This document shows, one piece after another, positions 1 to 5,350 of a stretch of 8,192 bases of DNA. The stretch is from Candidatus Methanoperedens sp. (GTDB lineage: Archaea > Halobacteriota > Methanosarcinia > Methanosarcinales > Methanoperedenaceae): positions 1 to 8,192 of the forward strand of contig JAPZAN010000116.1 of NCBI GenBank assembly GCA_027460605.1, given 5' to 3'. The number at the start of each line of letters is the position of its first letter. Position 1 is the first letter of the stretch. The notes beneath the pieces were generated by a model. The model searched no databases. It was given only the letters and a program-made list of their open reading frames with translations, and was not told the origin of the DNA. The translations under genes were made by a program, and so were the position numbers.

Positions 1-382
1 TCAGGTCTGAGGTGTTTGTTCCCTCGATAATCGTATTCATACCATGTACAGCGGCAAGTTTCTTTAATTCGCGTATTAGCCCTTTTTTGCAGTGATAGCA
101 TCTATCAACCGGGTTCTTTGCAAATCCGGGCTCCCCGAGTTCATCATACGATATTACAATGTGCCGGATTCCTATCTCCGTGGCAATTTCTTTTGCGCCT
201 TCAAGCTCACCGGGCGCAAAAGTCTGGGAGTCCGCAGTAACGGCAATTGTCCTCTCCCCGAGAGCCCTGTATGCCAGCGCGGCAAGCACAGAGCTGTCCA
301 CGCCGCCCGAAAGGGCCACGAGAACGCTATCCCTCTTTTGCAGGTCATTTATAATAGAATGCATTTTATCATCAGTGGACAT
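1..382 (-). CDS. larE: LarE-type ATP-dependent sacrificial sulfur transferase, N-terminal part
   Basis: The gene runs off the left edge, so only the first 127 residues are seen, with no in-frame stop. They form the start of an ATP-pyrophosphatase (PP-loop) domain: the nucleotide-binding motif SGGVDSS is at residues 25-31, and a downstream NPVDRCYHCKKG motif lies at about residues 90-101. That pairing is typical of LarE, which activates the pyridinium carboxylate intermediate with ATP and donates sulfur during synthesis of the nickel-pincer nucleotide cofactor of lactate racemase-like enzymes. Cys95 and Cys98 form a CX2C pair; some LarE homologues with three cysteines are reported to use an Fe-S cluster instead of a sacrificial cysteine, but the third would lie outside the window. 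I chose the ATG at 382; a second ATG at 364 is possible. LarB, LarC and the target enzyme are not in view. The alternative is another ExsB/NAD-synthase-like PP-loop enzyme. Confidence 0.85.
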   Translation of the reverse strand, partial: MSTDDKMHSIINDLQKRDSVLVALSGGVDSSVLAALAYRALGERTIAVTADSQTFAPGELEGAKEIATEIGIRHIVISYDELGEPGFAKNPVDRCYHCKKGLIRELKKLAAVHGMNTIIEGTNTSDL

Positions 383-717
383 TATGAATATACAATAATC
401 CGAAAAGATGTAAGCATTTCTGTGGAAAAGGGTCAAAGAATGACTTAATAAAAGTTTCCATAGGAAACCGAGGTTATCTTTTCAAAGATACAACTACAGA
501 CTAAAAATAAGGGGGAAAAAATTAAATATTCATGAACTTGAAAAATTAAATCGAATGGTGACGAAAGAAATCATCTTTTAATTTCCATGATAATCATAAC
601 AATCACAATTTAATTTTTCCAGAAGAAATAAAGGGGTTGAATAATAATGATATAAAATGCAGGATGAAATGTAAAACAAAATAAAAATACGTTTTCAGGT
701 GGAACGCCAAACACCTA
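383..717. other. AT-rich intergenic region without a supported gene
   Basis: These 335 bases lie between the start of larE and the end of the ferritin-like gene. I found no ORF with a plausible start, length and protein pattern, and no tRNA-like fold. The region holds a perfect 6-bp dyad at 454-468 (arms GTTTCC and GGAAAC around ATA) next to a TATA-like stretch that could serve larE. It also holds three copies of the 11-mer AAAAATTAAAT: 517-527 and 541-551 direct, 608-618 inverted. Each copy resembles an archaeal BRE plus TATA element, so weak promoters or a small RNA are possible but not shown. Confidence 0.7.
673..716 (-). terminator. Probable terminator of the ferritin-like gene
   Basis: Just past the stop codon the minus-strand transcript has a weak 5-bp stem (AGGTG with CACCT, plus-strand positions 697-716). 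It is followed by a U-rich tract at 673-687 with runs of five, four and four U interrupted by single bases. Archaeal RNA polymerase terminates on oligo-U tracts, so the U tract is the stronger part of this call. Confidence 0.45.
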
Positions 718-1128
718 TTATTTCAACAGGATCGTGAACGTATGTTTGTGTTCTTCCTCAGCCGTTAAAATCTCCTCAAACAATAATCGTGTGGTCGAGT
801 CCCCTTTTTCGGATGCCTTGTCTATTATTTCTTTGTACAACCCGATAGCCTCGTTCTCTGCCCGGAGGTCGTTCTCAATCATCTCTTTCAGGGATTCGCC
901 CACCTTAATTGGCGTTGGTTTGGTTGTAGGAATCCCGCCAAGATAAAAAAGCCGTTCTGCAATCTTTTCGGCATGTTTCATCTCTTCTATGGCAATATCT
1001 TCGAAAACATCTTTAATCTCAGGGCTTTTCATGCCCAATGCCATAACATGCTGCCACATATACTGTACACTAACACCGATTTCCCTTGCAATCGCTTTAT
1101 TTAATAACTCCAACAATTCATCCGCCAT
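718..1128 (-). CDS. Ferritin-like / bacterioferritin-family di-iron protein
   Basis: This 136-residue, mostly helical protein matches the four-helix bundle of bacterioferritins, which oxidise ferrous iron and store it or protect against peroxide. The expected di-iron ligands are present: Glu16 in helix A, Glu49 and His52 in the EEMKHA motif of helix B, Glu91 in the DLRAENEAI stretch of helix C, and Glu124 and His127 in the EEEHKH motif of helix D. Met50 sits where bacterioferritins have the haem-ligating methionine. The protein ends nine residues after His127, so the short fifth helix of classical 158-residue bacterioferritin is missing; it may form a different assembly or belong to a bacterioferritin-like/DPS-like subgroup. 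A TTG three codons upstream is open, but a TATA-like box 31 nt before the ATG favours this start and a leaderless mRNA. It lies 58 bp behind purM, on the same strand with its own promoter. Confidence 0.88.
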   Translation of the reverse strand: MADELLELLNKAIAREIGVSVQYMWQHVMALGMKSPEIKDVFEDIAIEEMKHAEKIAERLFYLGGIPTTKPTPIKVGESLKEMIENDLRAENEAIGLYKEIIDKASEKGDSTTRLLFEEILTAEEEHKHTFTILLK

Positions 1129-1154
1129 AATTATCAATAATTGTCTGCTTTGTT

Positions 1155-1164
1155 CTTATTTAAG
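1155..1164 (-). promoter_or_regulatory. TATA-like box of the ferritin-like gene
   Basis: The minus strand reads CTTAAATAAG, centred about 31 nt before the ATG at 1128. With the usual archaeal spacing of about 25 nt from TATA centre to transcription start, the mRNA would begin only a few bases before the ATG. No Shine-Dalgarno is seen, which fits a leaderless transcript. Confidence 0.5.
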
Positions 1165-1186
1165 GATTGGCTTTTTCAATTTTTCT

Positions 1187-2179
1187 CTACTTTATTTCCA
1201 TTCCTTTAACAAATATTCCCTCATCCACAATCTCCCCGACAATCTTCCCTCCCATCATCTTTGAAGCATCCTCAGCATCACTTTGCGGTACTAAGACCAC
1301 AAAACCCATTCCCATATTGAATGTCTTGTACATCTCAAGGTCCTCCACTTCCCCTTCCTCCTGCAGGAACCTGAATACGGGCTGTGGCGGAAGCGGGTCG
1401 GAGATATCAAACCCGAGTTTTGTGATGCGGTGAAGTTTCATGAGCCCGCTGCCGGTTATGTGCGCCAGCCCGTGAATATCGAATTTTTGTGCCGCATCCA
1501 GGATTTCCATGTAAATCCTTGTAGGACTCAATAGCTCATCGCCGATAGTGGTATTTTTATTATACGGGAAAGCGTCTTGGTAAGAGTAGCCAGAGTCTTT
1601 TATAATCCTGCGGACAAGGGAATAACCATTGCTGTGCACGCCGTTTGAGGGAAGCCCGATTATGACATCGCCGATTTCAATGCGCTCACCTGTAATAATG
1701 CTGTCCTTCTTCACCATACCAAGACAGGTGCCTGCAAGGTCAAAACCATTTATGATATCCGGAAGAGTAGCAGTTTCTCCTCCCACGATTGTCATCCGGG
1801 AAATCTCGGCGCCTTTTGCAAGCCCTTCCCCGATCTGCTTCATGATTTCATTATTGGGTTCCTGGATGGCGATATAATCCACGAATGCAAGAGGCTCGAT
1901 GCCCATTGCCAGCAGGTCATTCACGTTCATGGCAATACAGTCAATGCCCACAGTATTCCATCTCTTCATCTCGTTTGCGATGAGGACTTTTGAACCCACG
2001 CCATCTGTTGTAAGCGCAAGGGCATACTCCCCGAAATCTATCAGACCTGCATAATGACCCACGTCTGTCAGGGGCGCTCCCAGTCCCTTTCGTTTATAAA
2101 CAAGTTGTTTTGCAAGGGCTGCTATTGCACTGTTTTCCCTTTCAATATCAACGCCAGCCTGCGAATATGTTAAAGCCAT
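1187..2179 (-). CDS. purM: Phosphoribosylformylglycinamidine cyclo-ligase (AIR synthetase)
   Basis: PurM closes the imidazole ring in cytoplasmic purine synthesis, converting FGAM plus ATP to aminoimidazole ribonucleotide. The 330-residue protein starts with the family's TYSQAGVDI sequence. It carries DGVGSK at 59-64, the GIDCIAMNVNDLLAMG block at 78-93, GGETA at 133-137 and GLPSNGVHSNGYS at 175-187. An AHITGSGL stretch follows in the C-terminal domain. These are the signature blocks of the PurM/HypE/SelD/ThiL ATP-binding fold, in PurM order. Length is slightly below the bacterial enzyme (about 345), as usual for archaea. A TTG two codons upstream is possible, but the ATG fits the family start and lies 26 nt from a TATA-like element. 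No other purine gene is adjacent. The coding frame is intact to a TAG stop. Confidence 0.97.
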   Translation of the reverse strand: MALTYSQAGVDIERENSAIAALAKQLVYKRKGLGAPLTDVGHYAGLIDFGEYALALTTDGVGSKVLIANEMKRWNTVGIDCIAMNVNDLLAMGIEPLAFVDYIAIQEPNNEIMKQIGEGLAKGAEISRMTIVGGETATLPDIINGFDLAGTCLGMVKKDSIITGERIEIGDVIIGLPSNGVHSNGYSLVRRIIKDSGYSYQDAFPYNKNTTIGDELLSPTRIYMEILDAAQKFDIHGLAHITGSGLMKLHRITKLGFDISDPLPPQPVFRFLQEEGEVEDLEMYKTFNMGMGFVVLVPQSDAEDASKMMGGKIVGEIVDEGIFVKGMEIK

Positions 2180-2201
2180 ATCCAACTCAATAAAAGTTAT
2201 T

Positions 2202-2209
2202 GCATAAAG
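2202..2209 (-). promoter_or_regulatory. TATA-like box of purM
   Basis: The minus strand reads CTTTATGC, centred about 26 nt before the purM ATG at 2179. Transcription would then start at or next to the ATG. No convincing Shine-Dalgarno lies between them. The match to the TATA consensus is moderate. Confidence 0.4.
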
Positions 2210-2212
2210 ATT

Positions 2213-2280
2213 TTATGATTGGAAGAGCAGGCTTGATAGGGTGTGGGAGTTAAAAAAGCAATGCCTGCTCACAATCATAA
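2213..2280. repeat. Long imperfect inverted repeat between eif6 and purM
   Basis: The left arm has TTATGATTG (2213-2221) and GAGCAGGC (2225-2232). The right arm has GCCTGCTC (2263-2270) and CAATCATAA (2272-2280). The 9 + 8 base pairs are interrupted only by a 3-versus-1-base internal loop. The apical loop is 30 bases. On the minus strand the loop contains a run of six T. The element sits just upstream of the purM TATA box and downstream of the eif6 oligo-T tract, so it could be a 3' structure of the eif6 transcript, an element controlling purM, or a small non-autonomous mobile element remnant. No target-site duplication is evident. Confidence 0.7.
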
Positions 2281-2328
2281 TGATGAAAAAGCATAATAAA
2301 TGTTTCGGTCTGTTTAATATTTTCCGCC

Positions 2329-2335
2329 AAAAAAA
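2329..2335 (-). terminator. Oligo-U terminator of the rpl39e-rpl31e-eif6 operon
   Basis: A run of seven T on the minus strand begins 15 bases past the eif6 stop. Further tracts of five T (2286-2290) and six T (2252-2257) follow in the same direction. Serial oligo-U tracts downstream of an operon's last gene fit archaeal factor-independent termination. Confidence 0.5.
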
Positions 2336-2349
2336 CCTAACAGAAAGAT

Positions 2350-3009
2350 TTACAGATAACCCAGGGTATCTTCAATCCGGCTGATCTCAGGCCCGGTGGT
2401 ATCTTCACCCACGACGTATCCTTTGCCATTGGCAAGAATCCCCGAACCCACAAGCGGTGAACCAAAATTAACCGTCCCGATCTCCACCGGGAGATTGAAC
2501 AGTTCTTCGATTACTCCAATTTCCGAAGGGGTTGATTTTGGATGCACAAGCACTCCTTTGTTCGTTGCAATGCCGGCCATACCCACAGTTTTTAACCCTC
2601 CGATAGTACCGCGTTTAACATCAACATCAAGAGCTTTCTTAATTATCCCGACTGATTTATCGCTGAGGTCGGGATGCACGATAGCAGCGGTATCGTTGGC
2701 AAGTATGAGATTTCCTGCTGCGTTTAATTCTCCAGTCAATTTTGCGGCTTTTGTATGTCTCCTGAGCGCGCGCAATTCTTTATCATAGATTAAACCCGCC
2801 ACCACGACACCACGGCAGTTTCCCCGCAGCAGCGAGCCGACAATCGAGCTTCCGCCAACCAAAGAACTGACAGCAACCACACCAAGGGATTCTTCAAGAT
2901 ATTTGATGGTTTCAGGTGATGTATTGCCTGCAACAAAAACAAGCTCATCGGTACAGGCAGCAAAAACACCAAGTACGGGGCTCCCTGAAATATTTAACTT
3001 ACGTTTCAA
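2350..3009 (-). CDS. eif6: Translation initiation factor 6 (aIF6), ribosome anti-association factor
   Basis: aIF6 binds the large ribosomal subunit and prevents premature joining of the small subunit. The 219-residue length is normal for archaea (about 220). The family is built from five pseudo-symmetric repeats, and related units are visible: VAGNTSPE (26-33), ANDTAAIVHPDLSD (104-117), ATNKGVLVHPKSTPSE (148-163) and a C-terminal GKGYVVGEDTTGPE. The N-terminal block GVFAACTDEL (14-23) is also characteristic. The start is a TTG at 3009: no ATG lies near the conserved N-terminus, and AAGGGA at 3015-3020 gives a ribosome binding site 5 nt upstream. It is the third gene of the rpl39e-rpl31e-eif6 cluster, 25 nt behind rpl31e. 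In many euryarchaea the cluster continues with rpl18a/LX, prefoldin alpha and ftsY, but here it stops. Confidence 0.97.
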   Translation of the reverse strand: MKRKLNISGSPVLGVFAACTDELVFVAGNTSPETIKYLEESLGVVAVSSLVGGSSIVGSLLRGNCRGVVVAGLIYDKELRALRRHTKAAKLTGELNAAGNLILANDTAAIVHPDLSDKSVGIIKKALDVDVKRGTIGGLKTVGMAGIATNKGVLVHPKSTPSEIGVIEELFNLPVEIGTVNFGSPLVGSGILANGKGYVVGEDTTGPEISRIEDTLGYL

Positions 3010-3034
3010 ATCTGTCCCTTTTTATCCAAAAAAG

Positions 3035-3298
3035 TTATTCCTGGGCGAGTTCAGCCTGCACGCCGCCCGCCTCGAATTTTACAGCCCTTACCCTTACTTT
3101 CAATGGCGGTTTCATGGAGCCTCTTTCCCAGAGTTTCTCGTTAATAGTCTTATCTATCTTAACTTCTTTCAAATCGGTCTTCAGGTGCTTTGCAAGATAT
3201 GCCCTTACTTTTCTTGCTGCGCTCTCTGCTCTCTTCCAGCGCGGAACTTTCCTTGCATCTGAAAGCGGAATCGTATATATTCTTTCAATGTCTGCCAT
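3035..3298 (-). CDS. rpl31e: Ribosomal protein eL31 (L31e)
   Basis: This 87-residue basic protein of the large ribosomal subunit sits near the peptide exit tunnel in archaea and eukaryotes. It begins with the family's ERIYTIPL segment (5-12), followed by KVPRWKRAESAARKVRAYLAKH, which carries the conserved arginine and lysine pattern of L31e. The KVRVRAVKFE stretch near the C-terminus is the usual final strand. An upstream ATG at 3316 would add six residues, but a strong GGTGAT ribosome binding site lies 4 nt before the ATG at 3298, which fixes the start. The ribosome binding site directly abuts the rpl39e stop codon, so the two genes are tightly coupled with a 10-nt gap. Function and identity are secure. 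Confidence 0.97.
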   Translation of the reverse strand: MADIERIYTIPLSDARKVPRWKRAESAARKVRAYLAKHLKTDLKEVKIDKTINEKLWERGSMKPPLKVRVRAVKFEAGGVQAELAQE

Positions 3299-3302
3299 AT
3301 TA

Positions 3303-3308
3303 ATCACC
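3303..3308 (-). promoter_or_regulatory. Shine-Dalgarno site of rpl31e
   Basis: GGTGAT on the minus strand lies 4 nt before the ATG at 3298 and immediately after the rpl39e TAA stop. It complements the archaeal 16S 3' end and decides the start of rpl31e against the in-frame ATG at 3316. Confidence 0.8.
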
Positions 3309-3461
3309 TTAAACATCCAGCGTGCTGCGTCTCCAGTTGCGTCTCTTTGGATGGGTCATTACATTTCTTTGAGTTTTAACAATAACCCATGCAGGAACGC
3401 GCTGGTTCTGGTTCTGCGCTTTTGCCAGCCGTTTCTTCTTTCCTTTTGTCTTTTGCGTCAT
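3309..3461 (-). CDS. rpl39e: Ribosomal protein eL39 (L39e)
   Basis: This is a 50-residue, very basic protein of the large subunit that extends into the peptide exit tunnel. Family-defining blocks are KTKGKKKRLAKA (residues 4-15), RVPAWVIVKT (21-30) and HPKRRNWRRSTL near the C-terminus. Length matches the usual 50-51 residues. A longer reading from an ATG at 3500 would add 13 residues unlike the family. The ATG at 3461 has GGTGA 7 nt upstream (3469-3473), so it is chosen. It is the first gene of the rpl39e-rpl31e-eif6 operon. Its leader holds an 8-bp hairpin that abuts the ribosome binding site, which suggests post-transcriptional control. Confidence 0.97.
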   Translation of the reverse strand: MTQKTKGKKKRLAKAQNQNQRVPAWVIVKTQRNVMTHPKRRNWRRSTLDV

Positions 3462-3468
3462 AAAAAAT

Positions 3469-3498
3469 TCACCGGATAATCTTAAATTGGGATTATCC
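3469..3498 (-). promoter_or_regulatory. Leader hairpin abutting the rpl39e Shine-Dalgarno
   Basis: On the minus strand, arm GGATAATC (3498-3491) and arm GATTATCC (3481-3474) are perfectly complementary around a 9-base loop. The ribosome binding site GGTGA (3473-3469) follows with no gap. In RNA this is an 8-bp stem next to the site of ribosome entry; in DNA it is an inverted repeat with 17-bp centre spacing, also compatible with a dimeric regulator. A further GATAATC half-site is at 3532-3538. Confidence 0.65.
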
Positions 3499-3538
3499 AT
3501 AAGGTATTGATTTGTTGATAAAGCTTTTGGCGATAATC

Positions 3539-3546
3539 TATTTATA
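3539..3546. promoter_or_regulatory. TATA-like box in the rpl39e/hmgA divergent region
   Basis: TATTTATA on the plus strand reads TATAAATA on the minus strand, so a single element could position TBP for both directions. For hmgA, transcription would start near 3568-3570, giving a leader of about 18 nt that includes the GGTGA site. For rpl39e it would start near 3516-3518, giving a leader of about 55 nt that contains the whole hairpin. Another minus-strand TATA candidate is CTTTATCA at 3515-3522, which would start the RNA within the hairpin. Confidence 0.45.
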
Positions 3547-3573
3547 CCCTCCTGCCATCTAAAATCCTCGCGT

Positions 3574-3578
3574 GGTGA
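3574..3578 (+). promoter_or_regulatory. Shine-Dalgarno site of hmgA
   Basis: GGTGA lies 8 nt before the ATG at 3587. It overlaps two in-frame GTG codons (3572 and 3575) that would otherwise be possible starts, so it argues for the ATG. Confidence 0.65.
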
Positions 3579-3586
3579 ATATACTC

Positions 3587-4861
3587 ATGACAAGAACATC
3601 AAAGCTTTCAGGTTTTTATAAATTAAGCCCGAAGGACAGGCTAAAAATAGTATCCGAATTCTCAGGTCTTACAGATGAAGAGGCTTCGTGCATCAGCGCC
3701 TGCGGCGCTCTCTCGCTTGATGCGGCAGACCGCATGGTAGAGAACCTCATAGGGGTCATGGAAGTACCCATGGGCGTGGCTGTCAATTTCCTGATTAACG
3801 GCAGGGATTATCTTATCCCCATGGCGATAGAGGAACCCTCGGTAATAGCCGCAGCCAGCAACTCAGCCAAGATGGCAAGGGAAGGCGGGGGGTTTACCAC
3901 GAGCAGTACCGGCCCTGTGATGATAGGACAGATACAGGCTGTGAGGATAGCCGACCCAAACGGCGCCAGAATGAACATCCTTGAGAAAAAAGACGAGATT
4001 ATAAGGCGCGCAAACGATGTTGACCCGGTACTTGTCAAGTTCGGAGGCGGAGCCAAGGATGTGGAGGTCAGGGTGATAGACACGCCGGAGGGCAAAATGG
4101 TCATCACCCACCTGATTGTGGATTGCAGGGACGCCATGGGCGCCAATGCTGTAAATACCATGGCAGAAACAGTGGCCCCGTATATCGAGGAGCTGACTGG
4201 CGGCAGGGTGTATCTTCGAATCATCTCGAATTTTGCGGACAAGCGTATCATGAGGGCAAAAGCGGTATTCACAAAGGAGGCTATCGGAGGTGAAGAGGTT
4301 GTGGACGGCATTCTTGCAGCCTATCACTTTGCTGCGGGAGACCCTTACAGGGCGGCAACGCACAACAAAGGCATAATGAACGGGGTAAGCGCGGCTGTGC
4401 TGGCTACAGGTAACGATACCAGGGCAATCGAGGCTGGTGCGCACATCTATGCAGCCCGCAGCGGCATATACAGGCCGCTTTCATGCTACGAGAAAAATGC
4501 AAACGGAGACCTCATAGCAACAATTGAAATGCCCATGGCAGTAGGTCTTGTGGGCGGCGCCACGAAGACAAACCCGATTGCACGCTCGGCTGTAAAGATT
4601 CTCGGGGTCAAGACCGCGACAGAAATGGGCGAGGTATTTGCAGCGCTGGGACTGGCGCAGAATTTCGCCGCACTTCGTGCATTAGCCACTGAAGGAATCC
4701 AGAGAGGGCACATGGGGCTTCACTCAAGGAACGTTGCGATACAGGCAGGCGCGACTGGTGAACTGGTGGATAAGATTGCCGAAATCATGGTCAAAGAGAG
4801 GAAAGTCAGGGCAGACAGGGCAAAGGAACTGCTGGACGCGCTAATGAAGGGAAAGAAATAG
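3587..4861 (+). CDS. hmgA: Hydroxymethylglutaryl-CoA reductase, class II
   Basis: The enzyme interconverts HMG-CoA and mevalonate, the committed step toward isoprenoid lipids in archaea. The 424-residue protein follows the bacterial class II enzyme of Pseudomonas mevalonii along its whole length, not the class I enzyme. Catalytic residues match: Glu83 in EEPS, Lys261 in THNKGIMNG (258-266), Asp277 in ATGNDTRA (273-280), and His375 in EGIQRGHM (369-376). The DAMGAN cofactor motif is at 182-187 and GGFTTSS at 101-107. Asp146 corresponds to the residue reported to favour NAD(H) over NADP(H) in the Pseudomonas enzyme, so NAD(H) use is inferred. No N-terminal membrane anchor is seen. The start is set by GGTGA 8 nt upstream of the ATG. 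The gene is divergent from rpl39e and shares its promoter region. A catabolic role is known in Pseudomonas; here a biosynthetic role is more likely unless a second reductase exists. Confidence 0.96.
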   Translation: MTRTSKLSGFYKLSPKDRLKIVSEFSGLTDEEASCISACGALSLDAADRMVENLIGVMEVPMGVAVNFLINGRDYLIPMAIEEPSVIAAASNSAKMAREGGGFTTSSTGPVMIGQIQAVRIADPNGARMNILEKKDEIIRRANDVDPVLVKFGGGAKDVEVRVIDTPEGKMVITHLIVDCRDAMGANAVNTMAETVAPYIEELTGGRVYLRIISNFADKRIMRAKAVFTKEAIGGEEVVDGILAAYHFAAGDPYRAATHNKGIMNGVSAAVLATGNDTRAIEAGAHIYAARSGIYRPLSCYEKNANGDLIATIEMPMAVGLVGGATKTNPIARSAVKILGVKTATEMGEVFAALGLAQNFAALRALATEGIQRGHMGLHSRNVAIQAGATGELVDKIAEIMVKERKVRADRAKELLDALMKGKK

Positions 4862-4930
4862 TATCCATCCTTATCAGGTTAATTATTTAGCACATGAATA
4901 CTAATCTTATTATAAGACGAGGGATACATT

Positions 4931-5335
4931 TTGAGATTTGAAAATAAATTATTAAGAGATATAATGACAAGGGGAGTGGTCACTGTGCCCATGGATGCTA
5001 CGGTTAAACAAATAGCCACCATGCTTAGCAAACAGGGACTTTCCGGGGTGGCTGTAATCAGCCCGGAGGGCGGAGCGATGGGGGTAATCTCGGACATGGA
5101 TATTCTTAAAGTGATAGGAAGGGATGACTGGGAAAACCTGCCTGCAGAATCAATAATGACTTCGCATCTTGAAACGGTCAAACCCACTTCAACACTTGGC
5201 GAAGCGGCAAAGATAATGAGAGAAAAACATATTCACAGATTGCTTGTTTTCTCAGAAAAGGGCGTCGGGGCGTCACAGAGACCTATCGGGATACTGAGTG
5301 CGAGCGATATTGTAAGGGAAGCAGCAAAGGAATAA
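4931..5335 (+). CDS. Two-CBS-domain protein
   Basis: The 134-residue protein is almost entirely a tandem pair of CBS domains, which usually bind adenine nucleotides or S-adenosylmethionine as a regulatory module. The first begins at LLRDIMTRGVVTVPMDATV (7-25) and ends with GVISDMDILKVI. The second begins near AESIMTSHLETVKPTSTLGEA and ends with GILSASDIVREA. Both have the canonical IM(T) start and the D-I-(L/V) end helix. No enzyme, transporter or DNA-binding domain is attached, so the partner is unknown. The start is a TTG supported by GAGGG at 4919-4923, 7 nt upstream; an ATG at 4964 would cut into the first domain. A TATA-like stretch lies at 4880-4889. The gene is 69 bp behind hmgA and could be its own unit or partly read through. 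It converges on the radical SAM gene with 15 bp between stops. Confidence 0.88.
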   Translation: MRFENKLLRDIMTRGVVTVPMDATVKQIATMLSKQGLSGVAVISPEGGAMGVISDMDILKVIGRDDWENLPAESIMTSHLETVKPTSTLGEAAKIMREKHIHRLLVFSEKGVGASQRPIGILSASDIVREAAKE

Positions 5336-5350
5336 AATCAATGTTCCTGG

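Noticed and set aside
92..448. Plus-strand open frame over the larE region
   Set aside because: It is antisense to the well-supported LarE frame and shows no family pattern.
2280..2286. ATGATGA, a perfect C-box match, hinting at a C/D box guide RNA
   Set aside because: No CTGA D box, and no C'/D' boxes, lies at suitable distance on the plus strand.
2903..3479. Plus-strand open frames of 119 and 187 codons over the ribosomal protein operon
   Set aside because: They are the reverse of eif6, rpl31e and rpl39e, which have conserved motifs and ribosome binding sites.
3863..4444. Minus-strand open frames inside hmgA
   Set aside because: They are shadow frames of a gene with all catalytic residues conserved and have no recognisable domain.
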